Assembly (NCBI GenBank): GCA_002373045.1
Contig: DFHU01000034.1
Coordinates: 1 to 39,743 of the forward strand
Direction of reading: 5' to 3'
DNA length: 39,743 bases
From: Pseudoselenomonas ruminantium
GTDB lineage: Bacteria; Bacillota; Negativicutes; Selenomonadales; Selenomonadaceae
Made by a program: the position numbers and the translations under genes. Under the pieces are notes generated by a model that had not been told where the DNA came from, ran no database searches, and was given only the letters and a program-made list of their open reading frames with translations. Positions 23,202-29,659 of this stretch are shown one piece after another. Within the stretch, counting starts at the first letter, position 1. Every line of letters begins with the position of its first letter.

Positions 23202-25805
23202 ATGTTTACCATCAAAAAGATTTTGTTGGATTTTATGGAAGAGGCAGCAGGTGTGACGAGTTTTCCGGTACTTAGCTGGCAGTTTGCGGCGGCAGGCAGG
23301 AATTTCCGGCAGAGTGCTTTTCATATACAGGCCGCTGAGCGGGCAGATTTTACGCAGTTAATCTATGACAGCGGTGAGATGGCGGGCAAGGATTCCAATG
23401 GAATCAAGCCGCATGTGAAATTGCAAAGCGGCAGGCGCTATTATGTGCGCGTGCGGGCGGCTGCCGAGGGAAAATGGTGTCCGTGGTCTGAGCCGATCAG
23501 CTTTCTGACGGGAAATATCGCAGAAAACTGGCAGGGGAAGTTTATTTCAGCAGAAACGCCTGCGGACAAGGATAATTCCAAGGGAACGTATCTGCGCCAA
23601 GAAATTCAACTGGATAAAGCGGTCGAACAGGCCGTAATTTATACCACGGCTCTGGGGCTGTATCAGTTCTTTATCAATGGGCAGCGGATTGGCCGGGAGG
23701 AACTGGCACCGGGCTGGACGGTTTATCAGAAGCGGCTCTCGTATCAGACGTACGAGGTAACGGACTATCTGCAAAACGGGGAAAATGTCCTGCTGGCTCA
23801 TGTGGGCGCGGGCTGGTACAAGGGCATGCTGACCTTCCATCATGTACGCAATCTCTATGGTGAGCAGACGGCTTTCTTTGGGCAGCTCCATGTACGTTAT
23901 ACAGACGGCACGGAAGAAGTTTTTGCCACGGATGAAAGCTGGCAGGGTGCCGACAGTCCGGTGACTTTTGCCGAAATCTACGGCGGCGAAACCTATGATG
24001 CCAGAAAAATCACGCCGGCAGTTGATGATTGGCGTGATGTGCAGGTATTATCCTATCCGCTGTCGAACCTCCAGCCCCAGACGGCTTCTCCCATTCGTCT
24101 GACAGGAGAACTGCCGGTAAAACAAATGCTCATAACACCCAAGGGGGAGCGTGTGCTTGATTTTGGACAGAATATGTCCGGCTGGGTAAAGTTCAAGGTA
24201 CGGGGCGCCAAGGGAACACAGGTGAAACTGCACTGCTTTGAAGTGCTGGATAAGGATGGCAATGTCTATCTGGAAAATCTGCGCGAGGCCAAGGAAACCA
24301 TAACCTATATCAAGGGAACAGATGCGGAGGAAGTGTTCACTCCCCATTTCACCTATCAGGGCTTCCAATACGCATGGCTGGAAGAGTGGCCGGAGGATGC
24401 CAGGGCAGAAGATTTTACAGCACAGGTGCTCCATTCGGATATGCCGCAGACGGGTTCCTTCCATTGCTCGGAAAAACTCATCAATCAGCTGCAGCATAAT
24501 ATCCTTTGGGGGTTAAAGGGCAATTTCCTCGATGTGCCCACGGATTGCCCCCAGCGGGATGAACGGCTGGGCTGGACCGGTGATGCGGAGATTTTCAGCA
24601 GTACAGCTAATTTTTTGGTAAATACCCATGCTTTTTATCGGAAATGGCTGGCAGACCTTACGGCGGAACAGGCGGATAATGGCGCTATTCCCCATGTGGT
24701 GCCGGATGTGCTGACTCCCGTGGCGACACCGGATATGATTGAGCATATGGGCATGGACGGGGCATCGGGCTGGGCCGATGCGGCTACCATTGTACCGTGG
24801 AACCTGTATCTGGCTACCGGTGATGTGGCTATTTTGCGCCGCCAGTACGATTCCATGAAAAATTGGGTGGCCTTTATGGATGCCCGTATGGATGAGCAGG
24901 GCCGGTTTAACTACAAGATGCAGTTTGGTGACTGGCTGGCGCTGGATGGTGACGGCAAGACCCCCTTGGGCGCTACCCCGACGCCGTTTACCTGTTCGGT
25001 CTATCATCTGGTGTCCACAGAGATTGTAGCCCGCAGTGCCAAAATTTTGGGGAATCTGCAGGAAGCCGCAGTCTATAATCAAAAGCTGGAAAAACTTTTG
25101 CGCCGTTTCCGGGCCAACTATCTGCCGGAGGGCGATTTGGTGGTGAAAACGCAGTCTGCGTATGCGATGGTGCTGGCTTATAAACTGGCTCCGGCAGATA
25201 TACGTCCGCGTCTGGCGCAGGAATTAGCCGAGCTGCTCGAAAAAGATGGCCATTTGGTGACAGGCTTTATGGGAACCCCTTGCCTGTGTCAAGCCTTGTC
25301 GGAAAATGGCCAGACAGCAGCTGCCTGGAAACTTTTGGAGCGGGAGGAATTCCCCGGCTGGCTCTATCCGGTGAAGCAGGGAGCAACGACCATTTGGGAG
25401 CATTGGGACGGTAAGCGGCCGGATGGCAGTTTCTGCAGCCCGGATATGAATTCCTTTAACCATTATGCCTATGGTGCCATTGGTGATTGGCTTTATCGTT
25501 ATGGCGCCGGACTGGATTATGATGAAGGTGAGCCGGGATATAAGCTCATTAACTTCCACCCGCAGCCGGGAGGAAGCCTGAAGTTTGCCGAAGCTTGCCA
25601 TGAAACCCCCTATGGCAAGGCGGCGATAAAATGGGAACGGTCAGGTCCTGAGGTAACGGTCAAAATGACGGTTCCGCCCAATGCCGGAGCACGGCTGACT
25701 TTGCCGGAAGGCGCACGCGTGCAGACGGCGGAAGGCATAAACTTCAAGAACGGAACCAGTCAGGTGTTTGGGTCAGGAGAATGGGAGGTGCGGTATTTGG
25801 CTTAA
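23202..25805 (+). CDS. Alpha-L-rhamnosidase, glycoside hydrolase family 78
   Basis: The 867-residue enzyme should remove terminal alpha-L-rhamnose from glycosides. Domains in order: N-terminal beta-sandwich (about 5-105), the rhamnosidase N domain (about 120-290: TALGLYQFFINGQRIG, APGWTVYQKR), a concanavalin-like domain (about 295-400: DFGQNMSGWV), an alpha/alpha-barrel (about 410-770) with the family signature DCPQRDERLGWTGDAEIF and the TTIWEHWDG glutamate segment, and a C-terminal beta domain (about 780-867). No signal peptide, so it acts on imported oligosaccharides. ATG 23202 follows GGGGAGG; the upstream in-frame extension from 23064 has no ribosome site and no family match. Rhamnose catabolic genes are absent nearby. 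No classical terminator follows; instead three structured repeats begin 22 bases downstream. Confidence 0.93.
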   Translation: MFTIKKILLDFMEEAAGVTSFPVLSWQFAAAGRNFRQSAFHIQAAERADFTQLIYDSGEMAGKDSNGIKPHVKLQSGRRYYVRVRAAAEGKWCPWSEPISFLTGNIAENWQGKFISAETPADKDNSKGTYLRQEIQLDKAVEQAVIYTTALGLYQFFINGQRIGREELAPGWTVYQKRLSYQTYEVTDYLQNGENVLLAHVGAGWYKGMLTFHHVRNLYGEQTAFFGQLHVRYTDGTEEVFATDESWQGADSPVTFAEIYGGETYDARKITPAVDDWRDVQVLSYPLSNLQPQTASPIRLTGELPVKQMLITPKGERVLDFGQNMSGWVKFKVRGAKGTQVKLHCFEVLDKDGNVYLENLREAKETITYIKGTDAEEVFTPHFTYQGFQYAWLEEWPEDARAEDFTAQVLHSDMPQTGSFHCSEKLINQLQHNILWGLKGNFLDVPTDCPQRDERLGWTGDAEIFSSTANFLVNTHAFYRKWLADLTAEQADNGAIPHVVPDVLTPVATPDMIEHMGMDGASGWADAATIVPWNLYLATGDVAILRRQYDSMKNWVAFMDARMDEQGRFNYKMQFGDWLALDGDGKTPLGATPTPFTCSVYHLVSTEIVARSAKILGNLQEAAVYNQKLEKLLRRFRANYLPEGDLVVKTQSAYAMVLAYKLAPADIRPRLAQELAELLEKDGHLVTGFMGTPCLCQALSENGQTAAAWKLLEREEFPGWLYPVKQGATTIWEHWDGKRPDGSFCSPDMNSFNHYAYGAIGDWLYRYGAGLDYDEGEPGYKLINFHPQPGGSLKFAEACHETPYGKAAIKWERSGPEVTVKMTVPPNAGARLTLPEGARVQTAEGINFKNGTSQVFGSGEWEVRYLA

Positions 25806-25826
25806 TACATACATTACATTGAGGTG

Positions 25827-25916
25827 CTAAGACGCCCCGGGACTGATAATACTTTTCCTCTGCTGAGACAGGCTTGTCAAACGCGTCGGAAAAGCATCAT
25901 CAGTCCCGGGGCTTAG
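25827..25916. repeat. Structured repeat unit 1 (of 3)
   Basis: The outer stem is 14 perfect pairs (25834-25847 with 25899-25912). A further CTAA/TTAG pairing at the foot is separated by a 3-nt bulge. Inside is a symmetric internal loop AATA/CATC, then a stem CTTTTCC/GGAAAAG, and an apical hairpin GACA-GGCT-TGTC (25867-25878). It starts 22 bases after the rhamnosidase stop. It has no T-run, so it is not a classical terminator. Confidence 0.9.
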
Positions 25917-25962
25917 TGCGTTGTTGTAGTACGATATTATAGTGCGGTGTTACATCGTGGTG

Positions 25963-26057
25963 CTAAGGCGCCCGTGGGGACTGGCAATATTTTTCCTTCG
26001 CCATAGACAGGCTTGTCAAAAGCTGCGGAAAAACACTGCCAGTCCCCACGGGCTTAG
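25963..26057. repeat. Structured repeat unit 2 (of 3)
   Basis: The outer stem is 17 perfect pairs (25970-25986 with 26037-26053) with a different sequence from unit 1, and again has CTAA/TTAG at the foot after a 3-nt bulge. The inner stem TTTTTCC/GGAAAAA has T-A where unit 1 has C-G. The apical hairpin GACA-GGCT-TGTC (26006-26017) is identical. It is offset from unit 1 by 136 bases. Confidence 0.9.
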
Positions 26058-26097
26058 GTTTTGTTGGTTGGAAATACGTTTAGAGTACGAGGTGATT

Positions 26098-26184
26098 GGC
26101 GCCCGCATGGGGCCGGTAATATTTTTCTTCGCTTAGACAGGCTTGTCAAACGCTGCGAAAAACATCACCGGCCCCATGCGGGCT
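26098..26184. repeat. Structured repeat unit 3 (of 3)
   Basis: The outer stem is 17 perfect pairs (26101-26117 with 26167-26183) of a third sequence. The internal loop AATA/CATC matches unit 1. The inner stem is TTTTTC/GAAAAA, and the apical hairpin GACA-GGCT-TGTC (26136-26147) is identical. The CTAA/TTAG foot is lost, but the GGC before the stem is kept. It is offset from unit 2 by 131 bases. Confidence 0.9.
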
Positions 26185-26260
26185 TAATATTGCCTTGCTT
26201 AGTAATACGACATATATTTAGGTTGGATAGTCAAAATACGACAATTATTTAGAAAAATTC

Positions 26261-26289
26261 TTGCTTTTTGTTGTGAAATGCTTTATGAT
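26261..26289 (+). promoter_or_regulatory. Sigma-70-type promoter of the small secreted protein gene
   Basis: TTGCTT (26261-26266) and TATGAT (26284-26289) are separated by 17 bases. The start site would be near 26296, about 54 bases before the ATG, so this gene need not be transcribed through the repeats. Confidence 0.55.
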
Positions 26290-26349
26290 AGTAATAGAGA
26301 AACAAAATTCAGACGATTGTTCGCTGTGTAAGGGATTGGAGGAATCAGC

Positions 26350-26799
26350 ATGGGAAAGTTATGGCGGATTTTTATGATGGCGGCTATGGTGGTCGTGTTT
26401 TGTGCAGGTTCGGTGCTGGCAGCAGGTGCCGGGCGCAGTTATATCAATGTGTTGAATTCCCTGCCGCGGGTGGGGAGCTATGTGGCGGATATGCCGGGGT
26501 ATACGAATTTGCTGCAGCGCAAGGGCTATGAGTTTGAAGAATTTCATGGCAGTATCGGCGTGGCTTCGTATCAGGAGTCTGTTGATGCGTATGGCCGCAT
26601 TGATAGTCTTTCCATAAGTCCGCGACAGGCAGTGCAGATGGATACCGGGGAAGTTGCAGAGATTCTGCATAAACTGAGTGTTCATTATGGACGGCCCGAC
26701 GAAAGGTCGGCGGATAAGGTGATTTGGAACGGCAGTACAGGGTATAAAGGCAGTTTTGATACCAAGAGCGGTGTCATTGTTATGAAGTTAACGAAATAA
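26350..26799 (+). CDS. Small secreted protein of unknown function
   Basis: I do not recognise this 149-residue protein. It has a clear signal peptide (about 1-25: basic start, AAMVVVFCAGSVLA core) and a mature domain of about 120 residues with mixed strand and helix character (YINVLNSLPRVGSYVADMPG, then GYEFEEFHGSIGVASYQES, then HKLSVHYGRPDE, ending in a short beta-rich KGSFDTKSGVIVMKLTK). The cysteine in the signal core is not in a convincing lipobox. A GGAGGAAT ribosome site precedes ATG. It has its own promoter and a strong terminator, so it is monocistronic. It lies just downstream of the three structured repeats and convergent with the AraC regulator. Confidence 0.8.
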   Translation: MGKLWRIFMMAAMVVVFCAGSVLAAGAGRSYINVLNSLPRVGSYVADMPGYTNLLQRKGYEFEEFHGSIGVASYQESVDAYGRIDSLSISPRQAVQMDTGEVAEILHKLSVHYGRPDERSADKVIWNGSTGYKGSFDTKSGVIVMKLTK

Positions 26800-26838
26800 G
26801 GAAAGGCTGGCCGAGTGATTGGCCAGCCTTTCCTTATT
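26800..26838. terminator. Bidirectional rho-independent terminator
   Basis: A perfect 13-bp stem, GGAAAGGCTGGCC with GGCCAGCCTTTCC, closes on GAGTGATT. It overlaps the end of the AraC gene (-) and follows the secreted protein (+). Confidence 0.88.
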
Positions 26839-27961
26839 CTTTTTCCCGCCGGAAGTTCATGCGGTATTTTTGCGGGGAACAGTTATAGTATTGTTTGAAG
26901 GTGCGGGAGAAGTGATCGGCGGAGCTGTAGCCTACGGCTTCGCTGATTTCCTGTACGCTCATATTGCTGGTTTCGAGATAGGTTTTAGCGCGGCCGGTTT
27001 TGAGTTTATTGAGCAGGGTGGAAAAGTTCATGCCGGCGTTCTTGCTGATTAAGGTGGACAGGTAGGCTTCATTGTAATGGAAGACCTGGGAAAGCTCCCG
27101 CAGAGTCACGGTCTGGTAGTGCGTCTGAATATAGCGCATGATTAAGGGGGCGCGGGTGGAGAGAAAATCGTAGCTGTAGAACTGAATGGTATCGCTGTAA
27201 TGGCGCAGCATATAGCACATGAGAAGGTTGACGATGCTGATGCCGCAGAGGTTATGGTAGTTGTCGCCTAAATAACTTTCCATCATCAAGGTCTTCAGCA
27301 GGCGGCGGAGATTGTCTTCGTTTTTCGTGGTAAAGATGATGTAATTGGGGTAGTCGGGGCGGGCCAGAATGGACTGGAAGAAGTAGGAGAGCAAATCTTC
27401 GCCAGCCATCAGGTTGAAAAAGGCATTTTCAAAAGTGCTCTTGCGGATATCAATGCAGATGAGTACCGATTCATCATCATCCATCTGAATGCAGTGTCGG
27501 GCGTTGGGGCCGATGATGTAGAACTGTCCGGGCTGCAGGTCGATGGTTTCCTGCTCGACCGTCAGCAGGCAATGACCGCGCATGATATAGCCCATTTCAA
27601 AGAAATTATGTTTATGGATATCAATGTTGATGTAATTAAAAGCCTTAAAGACAATGAGGTCATTGCCTAAGGAGAACAACAGATCTTCGCCGATAGGGTT
27701 GCCCTTGTTGCTGCTGTTTTCGGATTCGTTCTGAATGATTAAATCAAGACCGATAGGCAGTTGATTGACATGGTGCAGGAATTCATCATCATCCATGGTG
27801 TCCCAAATCTTGTCTATGGTCAGCGGCGGAAACTGTTCCAAATATTTGCCGGAATTATAGATGTTGTGCAGGGCTTGGGGCACGCTGGCCCTGATGCCGG
27901 TGGCGTGAAAATACCGGCTGATTTCCGCTTGAACATTAGCAACTGTGGTAAAATAACGCAT
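26834..27961 (-). CDS. AraC-family transcriptional regulator with cupin sensor domain
   Basis: The 375-residue regulator has an N-terminal region (about 1-115), a cupin-type ligand domain (about 118-180: HKHNFFEMGYIMRGHCLLTV, DLQPGQFYIIGPNARH), and a C-terminal double helix-turn-helix AraC domain (about 272-370: VTLRELSQVFHYNEAYLSTL, then VQEISEAVGYSSADHFSRTF and the family signature FKQYYNCSPQKYR). The H-x-H-N-F-F-E-M pattern is typical of sugar-sensing AraC proteins. The frame stays open far upstream, but real coding begins at the ATG at 27961, with GGAGG upstream. It is divergent from the MFS-porin-GH3-PGM-GH1 operon and is the likely activator of it, sensing an imported glycoside or product. 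Confidence 0.9.
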   Translation of the reverse strand: MRYFTTVANVQAEISRYFHATGIRASVPQALHNIYNSGKYLEQFPPLTIDKIWDTMDDDEFLHHVNQLPIGLDLIIQNESENSSNKGNPIGEDLLFSLGNDLIVFKAFNYINIDIHKHNFFEMGYIMRGHCLLTVEQETIDLQPGQFYIIGPNARHCIQMDDDESVLICIDIRKSTFENAFFNLMAGEDLLSYFFQSILARPDYPNYIIFTTKNEDNLRRLLKTLMMESYLGDNYHNLCGISIVNLLMCYMLRHYSDTIQFYSYDFLSTRAPLIMRYIQTHYQTVTLRELSQVFHYNEAYLSTLISKNAGMNFSTLLNKLKTGRAKTYLETSNMSVQEISEAVGYSSADHFSRTFKQYYNCSPQKYRMNFRREKE

Positions 27962-28031
27962 AATAACAGGATATACCTCCTTGAAATACGAGGGGAAACA
28001 AAAGAAAAACGCATAAATGATATGCAGTCCA

Positions 28032-28060
28032 ATTATAACAGAAAAAATAACGATTGAAAA
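28032..28060 (-). promoter_or_regulatory. Candidate promoter of the AraC-family gene
   Basis: On the minus strand TTTTCA and TATAAT are separated by 17 bases, and the -10 carries an extended TG (TGTTATAAT). The leader would be about 65 bases. Confidence 0.5.
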
Positions 28061-28103
28061 CGATGGATATAAAAATATGTCGGATGTATATAAGTACTCT
28101 ACA

Positions 28104-28132
28104 TGGAACACGTATTTTTCCTTTGTTATAAT
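28104..28132 (+). promoter_or_regulatory. Candidate activator-dependent promoter of the glycoside operon
   Basis: A perfect TATAAT (28127-28132) has only a poor -35 (TGGAAC) 17 bases upstream. This fits a promoter that needs an activator, presumably the divergent AraC protein. Confidence 0.4.
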
Positions 28133-28148
28133 ATAAACTGTGAGGAGG

Positions 28149-28195
28149 AAAGAAAATCGACAGACAATTCGTAAGAGTGACAATCGGTTTTCTTT
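28149..28195 (+). other. 5' leader hairpin of the glycoside operon
   Basis: AAAGAAAATCG (28149-28159) pairs with CGGTTTTCTTT (28185-28195), an 11-bp stem with one G-T pair and a 25-nt loop, immediately after a GAGGAGG that lacks a start codon. If transcription starts near 28139, this lies at the very 5' end of the message. Confidence 0.45.
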
Positions 28196-28279
28196 TGACA
28201 AATTATAGGTGCGTTGTCCGCGGCGATGTGCCTTGCTGTAAAAGTAAAATGAATCACCTGTTTCTAGGGGGAAAGCTTT

Positions 28280-29590
28280 ATGGATACGATTAAGTGGAAT
28301 AAGACGCCGTTTTATCGCCTGATGGCTGCTATGGTGCTCGGGGCCGGTACGGCGATTGCACCATTGGTTCTGCTGATGTTTGGACTTATACAGTTTAAGA
28401 TTATGAGCGTGGTTGGCGCAGAGGCAACGACCAGTGCTTTTGGTATCGCCTCTGGTATCGCCAGTCTGGCCATTGTGGTCTTGACTCCGCTGGGCGGCAT
28501 GATTGCCGATAAGACGCATGTGAAGATGGGACGCCGCCGTTTTTGGATTGTGGCTGGTTCCGTGGGCGGCTTTATCTTTATGATGGCACTGGCCTATGCA
28601 CAGAGCATGCCTATGGTGGTGGCTTCCTGGTGTATTGCCCAATTCTTCTACGGTATGGTATCCCTGTCCTGCTTTGCTATGATTCCTGAGCAGGTGGAAG
28701 AAGCCCGCTTTGGCCGGGCTTCCGGGATTATGAGCTCGGCTGCGCCTATCTTTGTTATGAGTGGTTCCATTATCATCGGTATTTATGCGGCAACGCCTGT
28801 AGAATTAAAAATCGCTGTGGTCAGTGCAGTGCAGCTGCTTGCCGGTATTGTTACGGCTTTGCTGGTAAAGGATACTTATATTCCTGCCGGTCAGCGGCAG
28901 ACTCAGAATGGTGCGGCTAATCCGTTCAAAATGGGCTTTAAGAATTTTTATCCGTCCTTTAAGAAATATCCTGAGTATACCTGGGCACTCTTAACGAAAC
29001 TTTTTATCAATTTTTCCAATGCCGGTCTTACCATGCTGACCTTGTTCTATGTGGCAAGATTCCATCTGTCCGAGGCCGAAGTTTTTGAGATTGGTTCCTA
29101 TACGGGGGCTTCCATTCTGCTGATGGTGCTGGCCGGGCTTTGCGGCGGCTGGTTGTCGGATAAATTCCGTCGTCAGAAACCTTTTGTCATGGGCGCTTCA
29201 TTGATTACCGGTGTATGTTTGGTGATTTTTGCTGCTGCCACGGATTTGTGGACGGTGATTGCCGGTTACTTTGTCTTTAACTTTGGTTATGGTCTCTATA
29301 ATGCGGTGGATAATGCGCTGGTTAACCGCATTCTGCCCAGCAAGGAAAATGCGGGCAAGGACATTGCCATCATGAATATCACAACCAATCTGGCTTCTTC
29401 GCTGGTGAACTTTGTAGCTCCGCTGCTTATCGCTGTCGGCGTTAATCTGTTGGGCGATGATGGTTATACCTTCTTCTTTATACTGCTGTCTGTCTGCTCC
29501 GTTATCTCCTTCCTGGCCGTAATCCCCATCCCCGAGGTGGATGCGGAAAAAAAGGAGGCTGAGGTGCAGGCCGCACCTGTAAAAGCATAA
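28280..29590 (+). CDS. MFS sugar (glycoside) transporter
   Basis: The 436-residue membrane carrier has about 12 predicted transmembrane segments. The loop GGMIADKTHVKMGRRRFW after segment 2 matches the cation-symporter branch of MFS sugar carriers (GPH/SLC45-like, D-x-x-x-x-x-x-GRRR). A short acidic cytoplasmic tail (PEVDAEKKEAEVQ) ends the protein. It should carry an intact, unphosphorylated glycoside into the cytoplasm, matching the cytoplasmic GH3 and GH1 enzymes downstream. The GGGGGA ribosome site precedes ATG. It is the first gene of the operon, with a long leader and divergent AraC regulator. A short hairpin lies between it and the porin gene. The substrate is unknown. Confidence 0.87.
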   Translation: MDTIKWNKTPFYRLMAAMVLGAGTAIAPLVLLMFGLIQFKIMSVVGAEATTSAFGIASGIASLAIVVLTPLGGMIADKTHVKMGRRRFWIVAGSVGGFIFMMALAYAQSMPMVVASWCIAQFFYGMVSLSCFAMIPEQVEEARFGRASGIMSSAAPIFVMSGSIIIGIYAATPVELKIAVVSAVQLLAGIVTALLVKDTYIPAGQRQTQNGAANPFKMGFKNFYPSFKKYPEYTWALLTKLFINFSNAGLTMLTLFYVARFHLSEAEVFEIGSYTGASILLMVLAGLCGGWLSDKFRRQKPFVMGASLITGVCLVIFAAATDLWTVIAGYFVFNFGYGLYNAVDNALVNRILPSKENAGKDIAIMNITTNLASSLVNFVAPLLIAVGVNLLGDDGYTFFFILLSVCSVISFLAVIPIPEVDAEKKEAEVQAAPVKA

Positions 29591-29595
29591 CCTTA

Positions 29596-29614
29596 ACCTC
29601 CTTGATGAGGAGGT
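29596..29614 (+). other. Hairpin that pairs a perfect Shine-Dalgarno before the porin
   Basis: ACCTCCT (29596-29602) pairs exactly with AGGAGGT (29608-29614) around TGATG. The right arm is a full anti-16S-tail complement. It is followed by AGTTTTG, too short a T-run for a strong terminator. It could attenuate transcription or mask a ribosome site. Confidence 0.6.
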
Positions 29615-29618
29615 AGTT

Positions 29619-29654
29619 TTGAAAAGATTATCACATGAACATATAAAGGGATGA
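29619..29654 (+). CDS. Possible 11-residue leader peptide before the porin
   Basis: A TTG codon four bases after the AGGAGGT just upstream opens an 11-codon frame (MKRLSHEHIKG) whose TGA overlaps the upstream ATG of the porin at 29651 in an ATGA arrangement. This fits a short translated leader coupling translation to the porin. It is too short for statistical support and could be chance. Confidence 0.25.
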   Translation: MKRLSHEHIKG

Positions 29655-29659
29655 AGTCT

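Larger units (their letters stand above)
27962..28279. other. 318-bp divergent control region between the AraC gene and the glycoside operon
   Basis: No gene is seen here. It contains back-to-back promoter candidates, an ATGTA...TACAT inverted pair (around 28086-28104) just upstream of the operon promoter that might be an AraC-type site, and a 140-base leader of the operon that contains a hairpin (described separately). Confidence 0.5.

Noticed and set aside
25827..26190. Reading the three repeats as a CRISPR array or as integron attC sites
   Set aside because: There are only three long units, each self-complementary, with the conserved part in the middle and variable outer arms. CRISPR repeats are short and constant, and attC sites have conserved ends (GTTRRRY/RYYYAAC), which are absent. 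No cas or integrase gene is present.
25827..26190. Three stacked rho-independent terminators of the rhamnosidase gene
   Set aside because: The outer stems are not followed by T-runs, and the internal loop and apical hairpin are conserved beyond what a terminator needs.
28056..28069. Catabolite-responsive (cre-like) element TGAAAACGATGGAT near the AraC promoter
   Set aside because: The last positions do not fit the cre consensus, and no symmetric half is present.
27962..28642. Long N-terminal extension of the AraC gene into the divergent MFS gene
   Set aside because: The frame is open by chance; the extension overlaps the MFS coding region and both promoters, and the family-like protein begins at 27961 after GGAGG.
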